DNA of 64,000 bases from assembly GCF_001704295.1 (NCBI RefSeq), contig NZ_CP012334.1, positions 4,662,084 through 4,726,083 of the forward strand, written 5' to 3'. The position numbers were made by a program, and so were the translations under genes. Below are positions 1 through 9,248 of the stretch, piece after piece. Source of the stretch: Bordetella sp. H567 (lineage in GTDB: Bacteria > Pseudomonadota > Gammaproteobacteria > Burkholderiales > Burkholderiaceae_B). The first letter of the stretch is position 1. The number at the start of each line of letters is the position of its first letter. The notes below the pieces were generated by a model. The model did no database searches, was not told where the DNA came from, and saw only the letters and a program-made list of their open reading frames with translations.

Positions 1-1
1 T

Positions 2-370
2 CTGCCTGCGCGCGAAACGCCGGCGCGCGCCATCATCGAGCGCGTGATGGCGCGGGCCGGCCTGCCTATGCCGGACAATCCGGTAGAGGCGAACGCCCTG
101 GCAACCCTGCGCGCCCTCCTGATGGAAAGCGATCGCCTCGCGATGATTTCGCGCCACCAGATCTATTTCGAGGAACGCGGCGGCATGCTGGCCGTCCTGC
201 CCATCGACCTGCCCGATACGGCGCGCGCCATCGGCATGACCGTGCGGGCCGACGCGCACCCGCCGGCGGGGGTGCAATCGCTGCTGGAGCACCTGCGCGT
301 GGCAGCCCGCGAACCATTGCTGGCCGGCAGCGGCGCCGTCCAGCCGCCAGCCGGGATATCATCGCGGTGA
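2..370 (+). CDS. LysR-family regulator, C-terminal part (5' truncated by window edge)
   Basis: Only the last ~122 codons are present; the frame is open from base 2 and stops at 368-370. The residues read like the end of a LysR substrate-binding domain: a stretch LAMISRHQIYFEERG followed by GMLAVLPIDLP and a final helix ending in LRVAARE, the usual pattern in GbpR/CbbR-like regulators just before the C-terminus. The tail after that is Pro/Ser-rich and unremarkable. The DNA-binding helix-turn-helix and start lie outside the window, so the target genes cannot be inferred. The thioesterase frame begins at or just after its stop codon. Confidence 0.7.
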   Translation: MPARETPARAIIERVMARAGLPMPDNPVEANALATLRALLMESDRLAMISRHQIYFEERGGMLAVLPIDLPDTARAIGMTVRADAHPPAGVQSLLEHLRVAAREPLLAGSGAVQPPAGISSR

Positions 371-411
371 TCCGGCCGCGCATCACGCGGCCCCGTTACC
401 TTGCAGCCATA

Positions 412-1377
412 ATGACCCAGACCATCACCGCGGGCGCCGCCCCATCGACGCTCCACCCCATCCTGCAGCGCGTGCTGCGCGCCATCCAGCGCCGCCGCGA
501 ACACGGCTTCCATTTCGCCGGCAACTTCCTGGCGGTGTCCTTCGATCGCGTCACCGTGCAGGACAGCCTGGTCAGCATGAAGGCCGACTGCCACGCCCGG
601 GACGGCGCCATCGACGGGACGGCGCTCGGGGTGCTGGCCGACCTGGCCCTGGCCGCCCCGGTGCGCGCCGCCCTGCCCGCCGATACACGCCTGGCCACGG
701 TCAACATGCAGCTGCAACTGACCGGCGCCCCCTGCCATGCGCCCGTCACCGCGAGCAGCAGCTTCCACGGCTACATCGACGGCGCGGCCGGCAGGCAGGC
801 GATCAGCCGCGTCACGCTGCACGGGGCCGGCCGGGAGATTGGCCTGGGCACCGCCACCTTCATGGTGCTGGACTTGCCGCCCGGCACGCCCATTCCTTTC
901 CTGACCCCAGTGGATCCGGCCCTGGACGCGGCGCCGCTGCTCGACCCCGACACGGACCTCGATGCAGGCGAGCGCACGCTGTTCGAACACGTCCGGATGG
1001 CCCTGAACGACAGCAAGGCCGACAACGACTTCACGGATCGGCTCTGGGGCTACCGCAGCCGTCCGCGCAACGGCGGCGCCTCCGGTGCGCTGGCGAACGG
1101 CCCGCACATCGCCAACCGCGTGGGACACGTACAGGGCGGCGTGCTGCTCGGTTTCGCGCAGGCCACGGCGCAGGCCGCGCTGCCCGCCGACTGGGGCTTG
1201 AGCAGCATCACGGCGACCTATGTCAGCCCGGGGGAGGGCCGCGAATTGAAGGCGGAAGCCGACATCGTCCACCAGGGCCGCACCACCGCGGTCACCCGAG
1301 TCACCATTACCACCGACGAAGGCCGGCGCGTGCTGGAAGTACTGGCCACGCATTCGCTGCGCGCCAGGACGTCCTGA
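412..1377 (+). CDS. double-hotdog (PaaI/4HBT-like) acyl-CoA thioesterase family protein
   Basis: A 321-residue protein with two tandem hotdog folds. The first half carries the helix motif GTALGVLADLALAAPV and the second half GHVQGGVLLGFAQATAQAAL, both resembling the central 'hotdog sausage' helix of PaaI-type thioesterases. Family knowledge suggests hydrolysis of an acyl-CoA thioester in the cytoplasm; the substrate is not predictable. I chose the ATG at 412 because the residues before it (from a possible GTG at 367) are Arg-rich and not domain-like. It is the only gene following the LysR fragment on this strand before a 114-bp gap, so the LysR may or may not control it. Confidence 0.65.
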   Translation: MTQTITAGAAPSTLHPILQRVLRAIQRRREHGFHFAGNFLAVSFDRVTVQDSLVSMKADCHARDGAIDGTALGVLADLALAAPVRAALPADTRLATVNMQLQLTGAPCHAPVTASSSFHGYIDGAAGRQAISRVTLHGAGREIGLGTATFMVLDLPPGTPIPFLTPVDPALDAAPLLDPDTDLDAGERTLFEHVRMALNDSKADNDFTDRLWGYRSRPRNGGASGALANGPHIANRVGHVQGGVLLGFAQATAQAALPADWGLSSITATYVSPGEGRELKAEADIVHQGRTTAVTRVTITTDEGRRVLEVLATHSLRARTS

Positions 1378-1491
1378 GGCCGGCGCGGCCGGCGGGCGCA
1401 TCGCGAGGCCCGTGCCCGGTGGGGCGGTCAGCCACGCGGCGCCACCGGCCGCTATGATGGATGCCCGAAGCATACACACGGCCCCGATCCC

Positions 1492-2268
1492 ATGAAAATC
1501 GCCACCTTCAACGTGAACGGCATCAACAGCCGCCTGCCCAACCTGCTGCGCTGGCTGGAACAGACCCAGCCGGACGTGGCCTGCCTGCAAGAGCTGAAGG
1601 CGCCGCAGGAAAAATTCCCGGAAGGCCCCATCCGCGACGCCGGCTACGGCGTCATCTGGCACGGACAGAAAAGCTGGAACGGCGTGGCCATCCTGACCCG
1701 GGGCTGCGAACCGGTGGAATCGCGCCGCGTGCTGCCCGGCGACGACGCGGACGAGCAAAGCCGCTATATCGAAGCCACGGTCCAGGGCATCGTCGTGGGC
1801 TGCCTGTACCTGCCCAATGGCAACCCCGCGCCCGGACCGAAGTTCGACTACAAGTTGAAGTGGATGGAGCGCCTGATGGCGCATGCCGCCGGCCTGGTCG
1901 ACAGCGGCCAGCCCACGGTGCTGGCCGGCGACTACAACGTCATTCCCACCGACGCGGACGTCTACAAGCCGGAACGCTGGGTCGACGATGCGCTGTTCCG
2001 CCCCGAGTCGCGCGCGGCCTTCCACAGCATGATCGAACAAGGCTGGACGGATTCGCTGCGCGCCTGCCACCCGGACGCGCGGATATTCACCTACTGGGAT
2101 TATTTCCGCAATGCGTATGCGCGCGATGCCGGCATCCGCATCGATCACCTGCTGCTGAACCGCGCGCTGGCACCGCGCCTGCTCGACGCCGGCGTGGACC
2201 GCGATGTGCGCGGGTGGGAAAAGGCCAGCGACCACGCACCCACCTGGATCACGCTCAAGCCTGCCTGA
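1492..2268 (+). CDS. xthA: exodeoxyribonuclease III
   Basis: A 258-residue exonuclease III/AP endonuclease of the usual size (about 260-270). It degrades one strand from 3' ends and cleaves at abasic sites in base-excision repair. Diagnostic residues are visible: N7 in FNVNGINSR, the metal ligand E34 in LQELK, the YLPNGNP loop, the catalytic GDYNV motif with D and N, and the terminal SDHAPTW motif with the Asp-His pair. It stands alone between the thioesterase and the SDR with gaps of over 100 bp on both sides. No regulatory site was evident. Confidence 0.95.
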   Translation: MKIATFNVNGINSRLPNLLRWLEQTQPDVACLQELKAPQEKFPEGPIRDAGYGVIWHGQKSWNGVAILTRGCEPVESRRVLPGDDADEQSRYIEATVQGIVVGCLYLPNGNPAPGPKFDYKLKWMERLMAHAAGLVDSGQPTVLAGDYNVIPTDADVYKPERWVDDALFRPESRAAFHSMIEQGWTDSLRACHPDARIFTYWDYFRNAYARDAGIRIDHLLLNRALAPRLLDAGVDRDVRGWEKASDHAPTWITLKPA

Positions 2269-2427
2269 CGCGCCGGTACTGTTCCGGAATTTCGGCCTGT
2301 CAATTCCATCCGGCGGCGTTTATCCGCACCCGCCGCAACGCTTATCGTGGTGGCCTTGAAGGAACGCGGGGCGGCCTACCGGCCCGCCCCCGCGGTCCAC
2401 CCCTCATCCTTGGACAGGAAACCCATC

Positions 2428-3174
2428 ATGAGCAAACTCGCAGGCAAGGTCGCGCTGGTAACCGGCGCATCCAAGGGCATCGGCGCGGCCATCGCCAAGG
2501 CGCTGGCCGCCGAAGGCGCCTCCGTCGTCGTCAATTACGCGTCCAGCCAGGCCGGCGCGCAAGCCGTCGTCCAGGAAATCGCCGCCGCCAAGGGCAAGGC
2601 GGTGGCCGTCGGTGGCGACGTCTCCAAGGCCGCGGACGCCAAGGCCATCGTCGCCGCCGCCCTGTCGGCGTTCGGCCGCCTGGATATCCTGGTCAACAAT
2701 TCCGGGGTCTATGAATTCGCGCCCTTGGCGGAAATCACCGAGGAGCATTATCACAAGCAGTTCAACGTCAACGTACTGGGCCTGCTGCTGATGACCCAGG
2801 CGGCGTCCCCGCACCTGGGCGAAGGCGCCAGCGTCATCAACATCAGTTCCGTGGTAACGCGCATCACCCCGCCCGAGAGCGCCGTCTACAGCGGCACCAA
2901 GGGTGCGGTGGACGCCATTACCGGCGTCCTGGCGCGTGAACTGGGCCCCCGCAAGATCCGCGTCAACGCCATCAATCCCGGCATGGTGCATACGGAAGGC
3001 GTGGAGAGCGCGGGCATCGCAGGCTCCGACTTCGAAGCCATGGCCATCGCCCAAACCCCGCTGGGCCGTATCGGCCAGCCCCGGGATATCGCCACCATCG
3101 CCACTTTCCTGGCCTCGGACGATGCGGGATGGATGACCGGCGAAATCCTCGTCGCCAGCGGCGGAATGCGCTGA
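2428..3174 (+). CDS. SDR-family NAD(P)-dependent oxidoreductase (FabG-like)
   Basis: A 248-residue classical short-chain dehydrogenase. It has the Gly-rich cofactor motif TGASKGIGAAIAKAL, the structural NNSG, the catalytic Ser in NISSVV, and the Tyr-Lys pair in YSGTK, so it should be active. The N-terminal Asp/Arg region and VNYASS suggest NADP preference, as inference only. The ATG at 2428 follows a GGACAGGAAAC ribosome site; the upstream in-frame ATG at 2347 has none. A LysR gene follows 94 bp downstream on the same strand. The substrate is unknown; 3-oxoacyl-ACP reductase-like proteins of this type are abundant and functionally diverse. Confidence 0.85.
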   Translation: MSKLAGKVALVTGASKGIGAAIAKALAAEGASVVVNYASSQAGAQAVVQEIAAAKGKAVAVGGDVSKAADAKAIVAAALSAFGRLDILVNNSGVYEFAPLAEITEEHYHKQFNVNVLGLLLMTQAASPHLGEGASVINISSVVTRITPPESAVYSGTKGAVDAITGVLARELGPRKIRVNAINPGMVHTEGVESAGIAGSDFEAMAIAQTPLGRIGQPRDIATIATFLASDDAGWMTGEILVASGGMR

Positions 3175-3268
3175 CCGCGGGGCGGCCTAGACCACCTGGG
3201 GGTACAGGCCGTCCCCACGCCGGACGGCCAAGGCGACCCCACCCCCGATCCGCGCTTTAATAGCAGGC

Positions 3269-4186
3269 ATGCAAATCGACTTCCTCGGCATGCAGGCGTT
3301 TCTGGCGATCGTGGAACAGGGCGGCTTCCAGCAGGCAGCGTCACATCTGTGCCTGTCGCAAACCGCCGTCAGCCACCGTATCCGCAAGTTGGAGGCCAGC
3401 CTGGGCGTGACCCTGCTGGCCCGTACCACCCGCGACGTGACCTTGACCGATGCGGGCCGCGCGCTGCTCCCGCGCGTGCGCAGCGCCATGCGGGAGTTCG
3501 AGCTTTCCTACGATGCGTTAAGACAGCATAGCCGCACGGCCCCGCAGTGGCTGGCCTTCGGCTGCTTGCCGACGCTGGCCGCGCACCGCATCGCGCCCGC
3601 GCTGACCCGTTTTCGCGACCTGCATCCCGCGATCGCCGTGCGGGTGTTCGACAACTCCATCCAGGAGATCGCCGAACTCACGCACGCCGAAACCACGGTA
3701 TTCGGCATTTCGGTGGCCACGTCCAATCCCTACAACCTGGCGGTCGACGCCTTCGCGGATGAGTCCTTCGTCCTCGTGTGTCCGGCCGATCATCCCCTGG
3801 CGAAGCACCGCACCGTGCGCTGGGACGAGCTGGAAGGCGAGACGCTCATCCGCATCAGCCTGCCGGCCGGCAACAGCACCGCCATCGACGACGCCCTGGG
3901 CGAACGGCGGCTGGCGCTGCGTTGGGCGTATGAAACCCAGCATACGGCGGTCGCGCTGGACTTCGTGCGGGAAGGCCTGGGCCTGACCGTGGTGCCGGCG
4001 CTGTCGGTGGCACAGGGGGCAGGCCTGGCGACGCGCCCCTTGCTGCAGCCCAGCATCACGCGCCGGCTGGCCGTGCTGACGCGGCGCGGCGCCGTGCTGT
4101 CCGGGCCGGCCCAGACGCTGCGGGAGCTGCTCGTCGACGCGCTGCGCGCGGGCCTGCCGTCCGCCGGGGATGAACGGGGCGAATAA
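3269..4186 (+). CDS. LysR-family transcriptional regulator
   Basis: A 305-residue LysR regulator of normal length. The N-terminal winged helix is clear (FLAIVEQGGFQQAASHLCLSQTAVSHRIRKLE, residues ~8-40), followed by the linker helix and a periplasmic-binding-protein-like effector domain (FGCLPTLAAHRI onward). It lies 122 bp upstream of a Bug receptor and an amidohydrolase on the same strand, so it probably activates that catabolic set in response to its substrate or an intermediate. This differs from the usual divergent arrangement, so the target assignment is inference. Confidence 0.85.
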   Translation: MQIDFLGMQAFLAIVEQGGFQQAASHLCLSQTAVSHRIRKLEASLGVTLLARTTRDVTLTDAGRALLPRVRSAMREFELSYDALRQHSRTAPQWLAFGCLPTLAAHRIAPALTRFRDLHPAIAVRVFDNSIQEIAELTHAETTVFGISVATSNPYNLAVDAFADESFVLVCPADHPLAKHRTVRWDELEGETLIRISLPAGNSTAIDDALGERRLALRWAYETQHTAVALDFVREGLGLTVVPALSVAQGAGLATRPLLQPSITRRLAVLTRRGAVLSGPAQTLRELLVDALRAGLPSAGDERGE

Positions 4187-4308
4187 ATCCCGCCAAACAA
4201 TTCATTTGTGCCGGCCCGCAGGCCTGCCTAGACTCCTCGGTCAACAGGATGCCGCCGTACGGACGCTCGCCGTCCGGGCGTGGCATATAACGACCAAGGG
4301 AGACTTCC

Positions 4309-5310
4309 ATGATCCGATCGATCGCGCGATCGTTCATCCGCGCCGGCCGGCGCGCGGCATCGGGCACGGCGCTGCTGGGCGGTGTACTGACCGCGGCATT
4401 AGCCGCCGCGCCGACAGCCCAGGCCCGGTATCCCGAGCAGCCCATACGCTTCATCATCCCCTTCGGCCCGGGCGGGCTGGCAGATATTTCCATGCGCCTG
4501 GTCGCGCAGAAAATGGGGGAACGCTACGGCGAAAAGATCATCGTCGAGAACCGCCCCGGCGCCGGCGGCATCGTGGCGGGCACCGCGACGCTGAATGCCG
4601 CGCATGACGGCTATACGTTCATCGCTTTTTCGAACGGCACGGCCATCAGCAAGTCCCTGTTCAAGTTGCCCTACGACCCGGTGAAGGACTTTACGCCCGT
4701 GTCGACGGTGGCCTACTTCGACCTCATCCTGCTGACCAAGGCCAAGGGCCCGCTGCATTCCATGGCGGACGTACTGGCACAGGCCAAGACACGCCCGATC
4801 GTGCTGGGCACCATCAATCCGGGCAGCACGCAGAACCTCTCGGCGGAATTGTTCAAGTCCACCTCCAAGCTGAATGCGTCCATCATTCCCTTCAAGACAA
4901 CATCGGATGTCGTCGCCGCATTGATACGCGGCGATGTCGACGTGGCCTTTGAATCGTATGCGGCGGTGAAGGGCATCGTGGACGCCGGCCAGATCGCGCC
5001 CATCGCCACCACCGGTACGCAGCGGTCCGCCTGGCTGCCCAACGTTCCCACCGTGCGCGAAAGCGGCCTGGACTACGACGTGACGGGCTGGAACGCCATT
5101 TTCGCGGCGAAGGGTGTGCCCGACGAAGCCGTCAAGGTGATGAACGCCCAGCTGAACGAGGTGCTGCAGATGCCCGAGGTCAAGCAGCGCTTTCGCGACC
5201 TGGGCACCGAAGCCAAGGGCAGCACGCCGGAAGAGATCGGCGCAACGCTGCGCGCCGACATCGACAAGTGGGGCAAGGTGATCCAGCAGGCGGGCATCCA
5301 GCGCCAATGA
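4309..5310 (+). CDS. Bug/TctC-family periplasmic solute receptor
   Basis: A 333-residue Bug receptor. A Sec signal (Arg-rich start, hydrophobic run, cleavage near AQARYP) precedes the family's N-terminal motif YPEQPIRFIIPFGPGG, then ENRPGAGGIVAG and PYDPVKDFTPV. The protein ends with the common DKWGKVIQQAGI tail. These receptors bind carboxylic acids or related polar metabolites with strand beta1/beta2 loops and hand them to tripartite tricarboxylate transporters. No TctA/TctB genes are nearby. It lies between a LysR regulator and an amidohydrolase, so the ligand is probably the substrate or precursor of that hydrolase. An ACCAAGGGAGACTTCC ribosome site supports the start. Confidence 0.93.
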   Translation: MIRSIARSFIRAGRRAASGTALLGGVLTAALAAAPTAQARYPEQPIRFIIPFGPGGLADISMRLVAQKMGERYGEKIIVENRPGAGGIVAGTATLNAAHDGYTFIAFSNGTAISKSLFKLPYDPVKDFTPVSTVAYFDLILLTKAKGPLHSMADVLAQAKTRPIVLGTINPGSTQNLSAELFKSTSKLNASIIPFKTTSDVVAALIRGDVDVAFESYAAVKGIVDAGQIAPIATTGTQRSAWLPNVPTVRESGLDYDVTGWNAIFAAKGVPDEAVKVMNAQLNEVLQMPEVKQRFRDLGTEAKGSTPEEIGATLRADIDKWGKVIQQAGIQRQ

Positions 5311-5380
5311 CCCGGCGCAGTCGCGGCCGCAAGGCCGCATCAGGCGCTGCCGGCCGCCCGGCAGACAACAGGAGTTTTAC

Positions 5381-6193
5381 GTGAGCCATATGACGTATCC
5401 GGAAGAAGGCCTTCTGATCGACACCCATGTGCATGTCTTCAAGCAGGACATGCCCTTGATTCCGAATCCGCGCCACGCTCCCAGCTATAGTTTCACCGTG
5501 GAGCAGCTGACCGACGTGATGGACCGTTATGGCGTGCGCTACGCCGTCATCGCCGCGGCCAGCCCCTGGGGGGACTACAACGATTACGTGATCGACTCCG
5601 TGCGGGACAACCCGCGCCTGCGCGGCACCATCATCGCCGAGCCGTCCATCGAACGCGTGGTGCTGGACCAGATGGATCGCGACGGCATCGTCGGCGTGCG
5701 CCTGCCGTTCATCAGCATGCCGCAGCTGCCCGACCTGGACAGCTGGGATTACCGCAAGTTCCTGCGCCGCCTGGTCGACCTGGACTGGCACGTGCACGTG
5801 CACATCGACGGCCCGCGCCTGCCGCTGGTGTTGCCCTACCTGGAGCGCTCCGGCGTCAAGATCGTCATCGATCATATCGGCCGCCCCGATCCCGTCAAGG
5901 GGATAGCGAGCGACGGTTTTCGTGCCATGGTCGAATCGGTCGAAAAAGGCCGTACCTGGGTGAAGCTCTCCGGTGCCTATCGCCTGGGGGATTATGCGCT
6001 GGGCTGCGCGCAGGAACTGTGCCGCCGCGTCGGCTACGACAAAATGCTATGGGCCAGCGACTGCCCCTTCGTCGGCGGGGAAAAAGACACCGACTACCGC
6101 CGCGCCATCGACTGGCTCAAGCAGGCCATCCCGGACGAGGACGCGCGGCGCCGGGTCTACGGCCCGAATGCGCTGGAGCTGTATTTTTCCTGA
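5381..6193 (+). CDS. amidohydrolase-2 (LigI/COG3618-like) TIM-barrel hydrolase
   Basis: A 270-residue cytoplasmic hydrolase. The first strand carries DTHVHVF (HxH), the middle HVHVHIDG and DHIGRPD, and the C-terminus WASDCPF with the catalytic Asp, matching amidohydrolases related to 2-pyrone-4,6-dicarboxylate lactonase. A lactone, amide or carboxylate-ring substrate is plausible but not shown. The start is GTG at 5381, preceded by ACAGGAGTTTTAC; the next ATG (codon 4) has no better site. It is co-directional with the Bug gene 70 bp upstream and ends only 4 bp from the convergent flavin hydroxylase stop. Confidence 0.85.
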   Translation: MSHMTYPEEGLLIDTHVHVFKQDMPLIPNPRHAPSYSFTVEQLTDVMDRYGVRYAVIAAASPWGDYNDYVIDSVRDNPRLRGTIIAEPSIERVVLDQMDRDGIVGVRLPFISMPQLPDLDSWDYRKFLRRLVDLDWHVHVHIDGPRLPLVLPYLERSGVKIVIDHIGRPDPVKGIASDGFRAMVESVEKGRTWVKLSGAYRLGDYALGCAQELCRRVGYDKMLWASDCPFVGGEKDTDYRRAIDWLKQAIPDEDARRRVYGPNALELYFS

Positions 6194-6197
6194 GCGC

Positions 6198-7703
6198 TCA
6201 CGCGCCGGCTTCCAGCCGTTCCAGCATGGCGATGATGGTGGCGTCGTCGCCGGCGCGCACGCTCAGCGCCACATAGGCGTCGGGCCGGATCAGGTAGACA
6301 TGGCCAGCCTGGTAGGCCGGGCTGGTGGCCGCGGTCGCCGCCGCGGCGATGGATCGGGTGCCTTGCGGCAGGTCCACGGCAGGGGCATCCACCGACAGGA
6401 CCGCGAAGCGGCCCGTGCCCAGCAGCGCATACAGATCGCGGACATCGGCATCCGCCCCTTGCAGGCCGATGTCCGGCGCGCGCTCGCCGGGCAAGGGGCG
6501 GTCGGCCGCGCCGCGCGGCGACTGCGTGAGCGAGCCGGCTTCGCGGTAATGGAGGTCCAGCTCGGTGAGTTGGTCCACCATGCGCTGGCGCAGCGCCGGA
6601 ATGCGCGATAGCGTGCCGGCCGCCAGATTGCGCAGTTCGCGCAGGATGGGATTGCGCAGCAGCGCGATCTTCGTCATGTTGCCCGCGTTGCGCAGGACCT
6701 GTTCACCGATGGCGCTGCGCTCCGCGGAGTAGCTGTCCAGCAGCGTGTCGGCGGCATGGCCGTGCCACACCATGGCCAGTTTCCAGGCCAGGTTCAGGGC
6801 GTCCTGCATGCCCGTGTTCATGCCCTGGCCGCCGGCCGGGCTGTGCACGTGCGCCGCATCGCCGGACAGGAAGACCCGGCCACGGCGGTAATCCTTGACC
6901 TTGCGTTCGTTGATGCGGAAGCCGCTCAGCCAGAAGGGATCGTAGGCGCGCAGGCCTTGGGGGCCGCGTTCGTCCAGGAATTGCTGCATGCGTTCCAGCG
7001 TGGGCGGCGGAGCCGGCATGGAGGACGTGCCGATATCCGCGATGACGCGGAAACGCTTTTCGCCCATGGGGAATATCGCCAGCACGCCATCGTGCTTCCA
7101 GCATATCGTCAGTTCGTCCTGCGACAGCTCGCCTTCGATGTGCATGTCGCCCAGCATCCAATCGGACGGCATGGTGCTGCCTTCGAACTGCACGCCCAGG
7201 ACATGCCTGACGGTGCTGTGCGCGCCGTCGCAGCCGCACAGATAGGAAGCGTCGACCCTCTCTTCGCGGCCGTCGTGATGCCGCAGGACCGCGCCAACGC
7301 TGTCGCCGTTGTCCTGGAAGGAAAGCAGTTCGACCCGGCGTTCCACGCGCGTGCCCAGATCCGCCAGTTGCTCCTCCAGGACCCGTTCGGTCTCGCTTTG
7401 CGGAATCATCAGGGCGTAATCGTAGGCGCTGCGCGCGATGTCCAGGCGCACATGCACCAGCAGCTTGCCTTCGGCGAAGATGCGCGCGCCCCGGCCACGG
7501 ATGCCGGCGGCAATGAAGGGCTGCGCACAGCCCTGTATTTCCAGCAACTCCAGCGTGCGCGGCCAGATCACCAGCGCCTTGGACTTGTCGCCGCGGGCAA
7601 AGGACTTGTCGACGATGCGCACGTCCACCCCACGGCGCTTCAGCGCCATCGCCATGGTCAATCCGACGGGTCCTGCGCCCGCGACCAATACGGGGTGGTT
7701 CAT
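6198..7703 (-). CDS. FAD-dependent aromatic-ring hydroxylase-type monooxygenase (PheA/TfdB-like)
   Basis: A 501-residue flavoprotein of the group A monooxygenases. The N-terminal FAD-binding GxGxxG is VAGAGPVGLTMAMALK, the middle motif GCDGAHSTVRHVLG resembles the DG motif that contacts FAD/NAD(P)H, and GDAAHVHSPAGGQGMN is the second FAD motif. The C-terminal ~100 residues form a thioredoxin-like domain (YLIRPDAYVALSVRA near the end), as in phenol hydroxylase relatives. The reaction would be NAD(P)H-dependent hydroxylation of an aromatic ring. The start at 7703 follows CGGAGG on the minus strand; an ATG at 7748 is possible but less convincing. It shares its strand with the upstream cupin gene (gap 121 bp). 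Confidence 0.88.
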   Translation of the reverse strand: MNHPVLVAGAGPVGLTMAMALKRRGVDVRIVDKSFARGDKSKALVIWPRTLELLEIQGCAQPFIAAGIRGRGARIFAEGKLLVHVRLDIARSAYDYALMIPQSETERVLEEQLADLGTRVERRVELLSFQDNGDSVGAVLRHHDGREERVDASYLCGCDGAHSTVRHVLGVQFEGSTMPSDWMLGDMHIEGELSQDELTICWKHDGVLAIFPMGEKRFRVIADIGTSSMPAPPPTLERMQQFLDERGPQGLRAYDPFWLSGFRINERKVKDYRRGRVFLSGDAAHVHSPAGGQGMNTGMQDALNLAWKLAMVWHGHAADTLLDSYSAERSAIGEQVLRNAGNMTKIALLRNPILRELRNLAAGTLSRIPALRQRMVDQLTELDLHYREAGSLTQSPRGAADRPLPGERAPDIGLQGADADVRDLYALLGTGRFAVLSVDAPAVDLPQGTRSIAAAATAATSPAYQAGHVYLIRPDAYVALSVRAGDDATIIAMLERLEAGA

Positions 7704-7824
7704 GTGGGTAGCCTCCGAAGTCATTCCGCCCGAGTCTAACCGCGGCATATTGCCGGCCCGCGTGCGAACCGAGGTTGGTACGCCGGGGCATTATGCCCGC
7801 GGCGCGAGCCCGGGGGAAAGCCGC

Positions 7825-8325
7825 TTATTCGCCTTCCCAGTAATCCAGGCTGTTGCCGGCCTTTCCCATGTAGGCAAAGGCCCCGTCCGGGTCCAGGACG
7901 CCGAATTTGCCCGTGTCGGGATAGTGGCAAAGCTCCGGCGCGATCGCAGTGCTGACCGCGAGTATGCGCAGCGGTACGGCCCCCGTGTTGATGATCTGGT
8001 GCGCGCCCTCGGGCCCGCTCGCCGGACAGCCGATGATGTCGCCGGCGCGCAGCGGATGGCGCGACTCGCCCAGGCGCAGCTCGCCGGTGCCCTCGATGAC
8101 GAAGAACATTTCCTCGTTGGCGCGGTGGCAATGAAACGGAAACGCGCGCTTGCCCGGCGCGATTTCCGTGACGTTGTAGCCCAGCTTGCTCGCGCCCAAC
8201 TGGCGGCTGATGGGCGCCATGCGGCCGCCGTAGCGTTCGGCGGGCAGTTCCGAGCCGTGTTGGCGCGAGAGATCGGCAAGGTCGATGTACTTTGCGTCGT
8301 CGATGTTCAGAACGGTGTCAGGCAT
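7825..8325 (-). CDS. cupin-domain protein
   Basis: A 166-residue single-cupin protein. The metal-site motif 1 is seen as FHCHRANEEMFFVIEGTG (HxH...E) and motif 2 in the GAHQIINTG segment, giving a complete three-His/one-Glu-type set. Such proteins can be dioxygenases, isomerases or simple sensors; the sequence does not decide. GAGGAG lies just upstream of the ATG at 8325, which rules out the longer Arg-rich extension. It precedes the flavin hydroxylase on the same strand, so participation in the same aromatic pathway is possible. Confidence 0.75.
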   Translation of the reverse strand: MPDTVLNIDDAKYIDLADLSRQHGSELPAERYGGRMAPISRQLGASKLGYNVTEIAPGKRAFPFHCHRANEEMFFVIEGTGELRLGESRHPLRAGDIIGCPASGPEGAHQIINTGAVPLRILAVSTAIAPELCHYPDTGKFGVLDPDGAFAYMGKAGNSLDYWEGE

Positions 8326-8566
8326 GGCGGTCTCCTCATGGCGGCGGAGCCATCGATTCATGACGGCGGAGCCATCAATGTACGCGATCGGGATCGCGCC
8401 GGACCGGGGCGCGTACACGCACCGCGCGCTGCCTATTCACCCGTGCGCCAGCAGGGTTGTCGGCCGTCCCCTCATCGGCCGGGCGCTACTATCCGCGGAT
8501 ACATGGCGATGGACCGGGCATGCTGCCCGCCGCGCCTGTTTCCCCAATGAACCGGAGCAAACCATC

Positions 8567-9079
8567 ATGCCCTTGTCGATGTACCAGGCTTCCATCCCTG
8601 TTTTCGTACGCGCCCTGAACGTGCTGATCGCGCTGCTGGACAAGGCAGAGGCGCATGCAGCCCAGAACGGGCTGGAACTGTCCACGCTTGTGAACGCGCG
8701 CCTGGCGCCCGATATGTATCCCTTGTCCGGCCAGATCCAGCGCGCCAGCGATGCGTCCAAATTCGCCATCAAGCGCCTGACGGGACTGGACGCGCCCAGC
8801 TTCGAGGATGTGGAAACCACCTTCCCCGAACTGCGCAAGCGCATCGCCGATACCGTCGCCTGGCTGCAAAGCGTGCCGGCCGCCGCCCTGGAGGGCAGCG
8901 AAGGCAAGACCGTCCAGCTCAGCTTCGGCGATTTCAAGCCGTCCTTCCAGGGTGACGCGTACCTGCTGTCCTTCGCGCTGCCCAACTTCTATTTCCACGT
9001 CACGACCGCTTACGACATCCTGCGCCACAGCGGCGTACCGGTCGGCAAGCTGGATTTCCTGGGGCCCTACCCCGGCTGA
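8567..9079 (+). CDS. DUF1993-family protein
   Basis: A 170-residue protein recognised as DUF1993 from its opening SMYQASIPVFVRALNVL, the central ARLAPDMYPLSGQIQRASD and the closing LPNFYFHVTTAYDILRHSGV...GKLDFLG. The predicted fold is a helical DinB/YfiT-like bundle; the biochemical role is unknown. GGAGCAAACCATC supports the ATG at 8567; an open frame extends upstream to 8285 but lacks domain-like content. It sits alone between the divergent cupin gene and the HAD gene. Confidence 0.85.
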   Translation: MPLSMYQASIPVFVRALNVLIALLDKAEAHAAQNGLELSTLVNARLAPDMYPLSGQIQRASDASKFAIKRLTGLDAPSFEDVETTFPELRKRIADTVAWLQSVPAAALEGSEGKTVQLSFGDFKPSFQGDAYLLSFALPNFYFHVTTAYDILRHSGVPVGKLDFLGPYPG

Positions 9080-9248
9080 CCCCAAGCGGCCATGCGCCGC
9101 TGCAATGCCATAGCGGCGTTACCGCCCGGCGATTGCCGTGCCGTACCGGGCGGGCTTACCATGAAGCATCGCTACCGAAGCACCGCCGCCGGCGCCCGCG
9201 TGCGCCGCGGCGCCGACAGTCCGACGCAATTCGACGGAGCCCGACGGC

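Noticed and set aside
163-2235. 690-codon open frame on the minus strand
   Set aside because: It is antisense to the thioesterase and exonuclease genes, is Arg/Ala/Gly-rich and shows no domain; an artefact of high GC.
5323-5338. terminator after the first Bug gene
   Set aside because: A GCGGCC/GGCCGC hairpin with a GCAA loop exists, but there is no T-run and the amidohydrolase follows in the same orientation.
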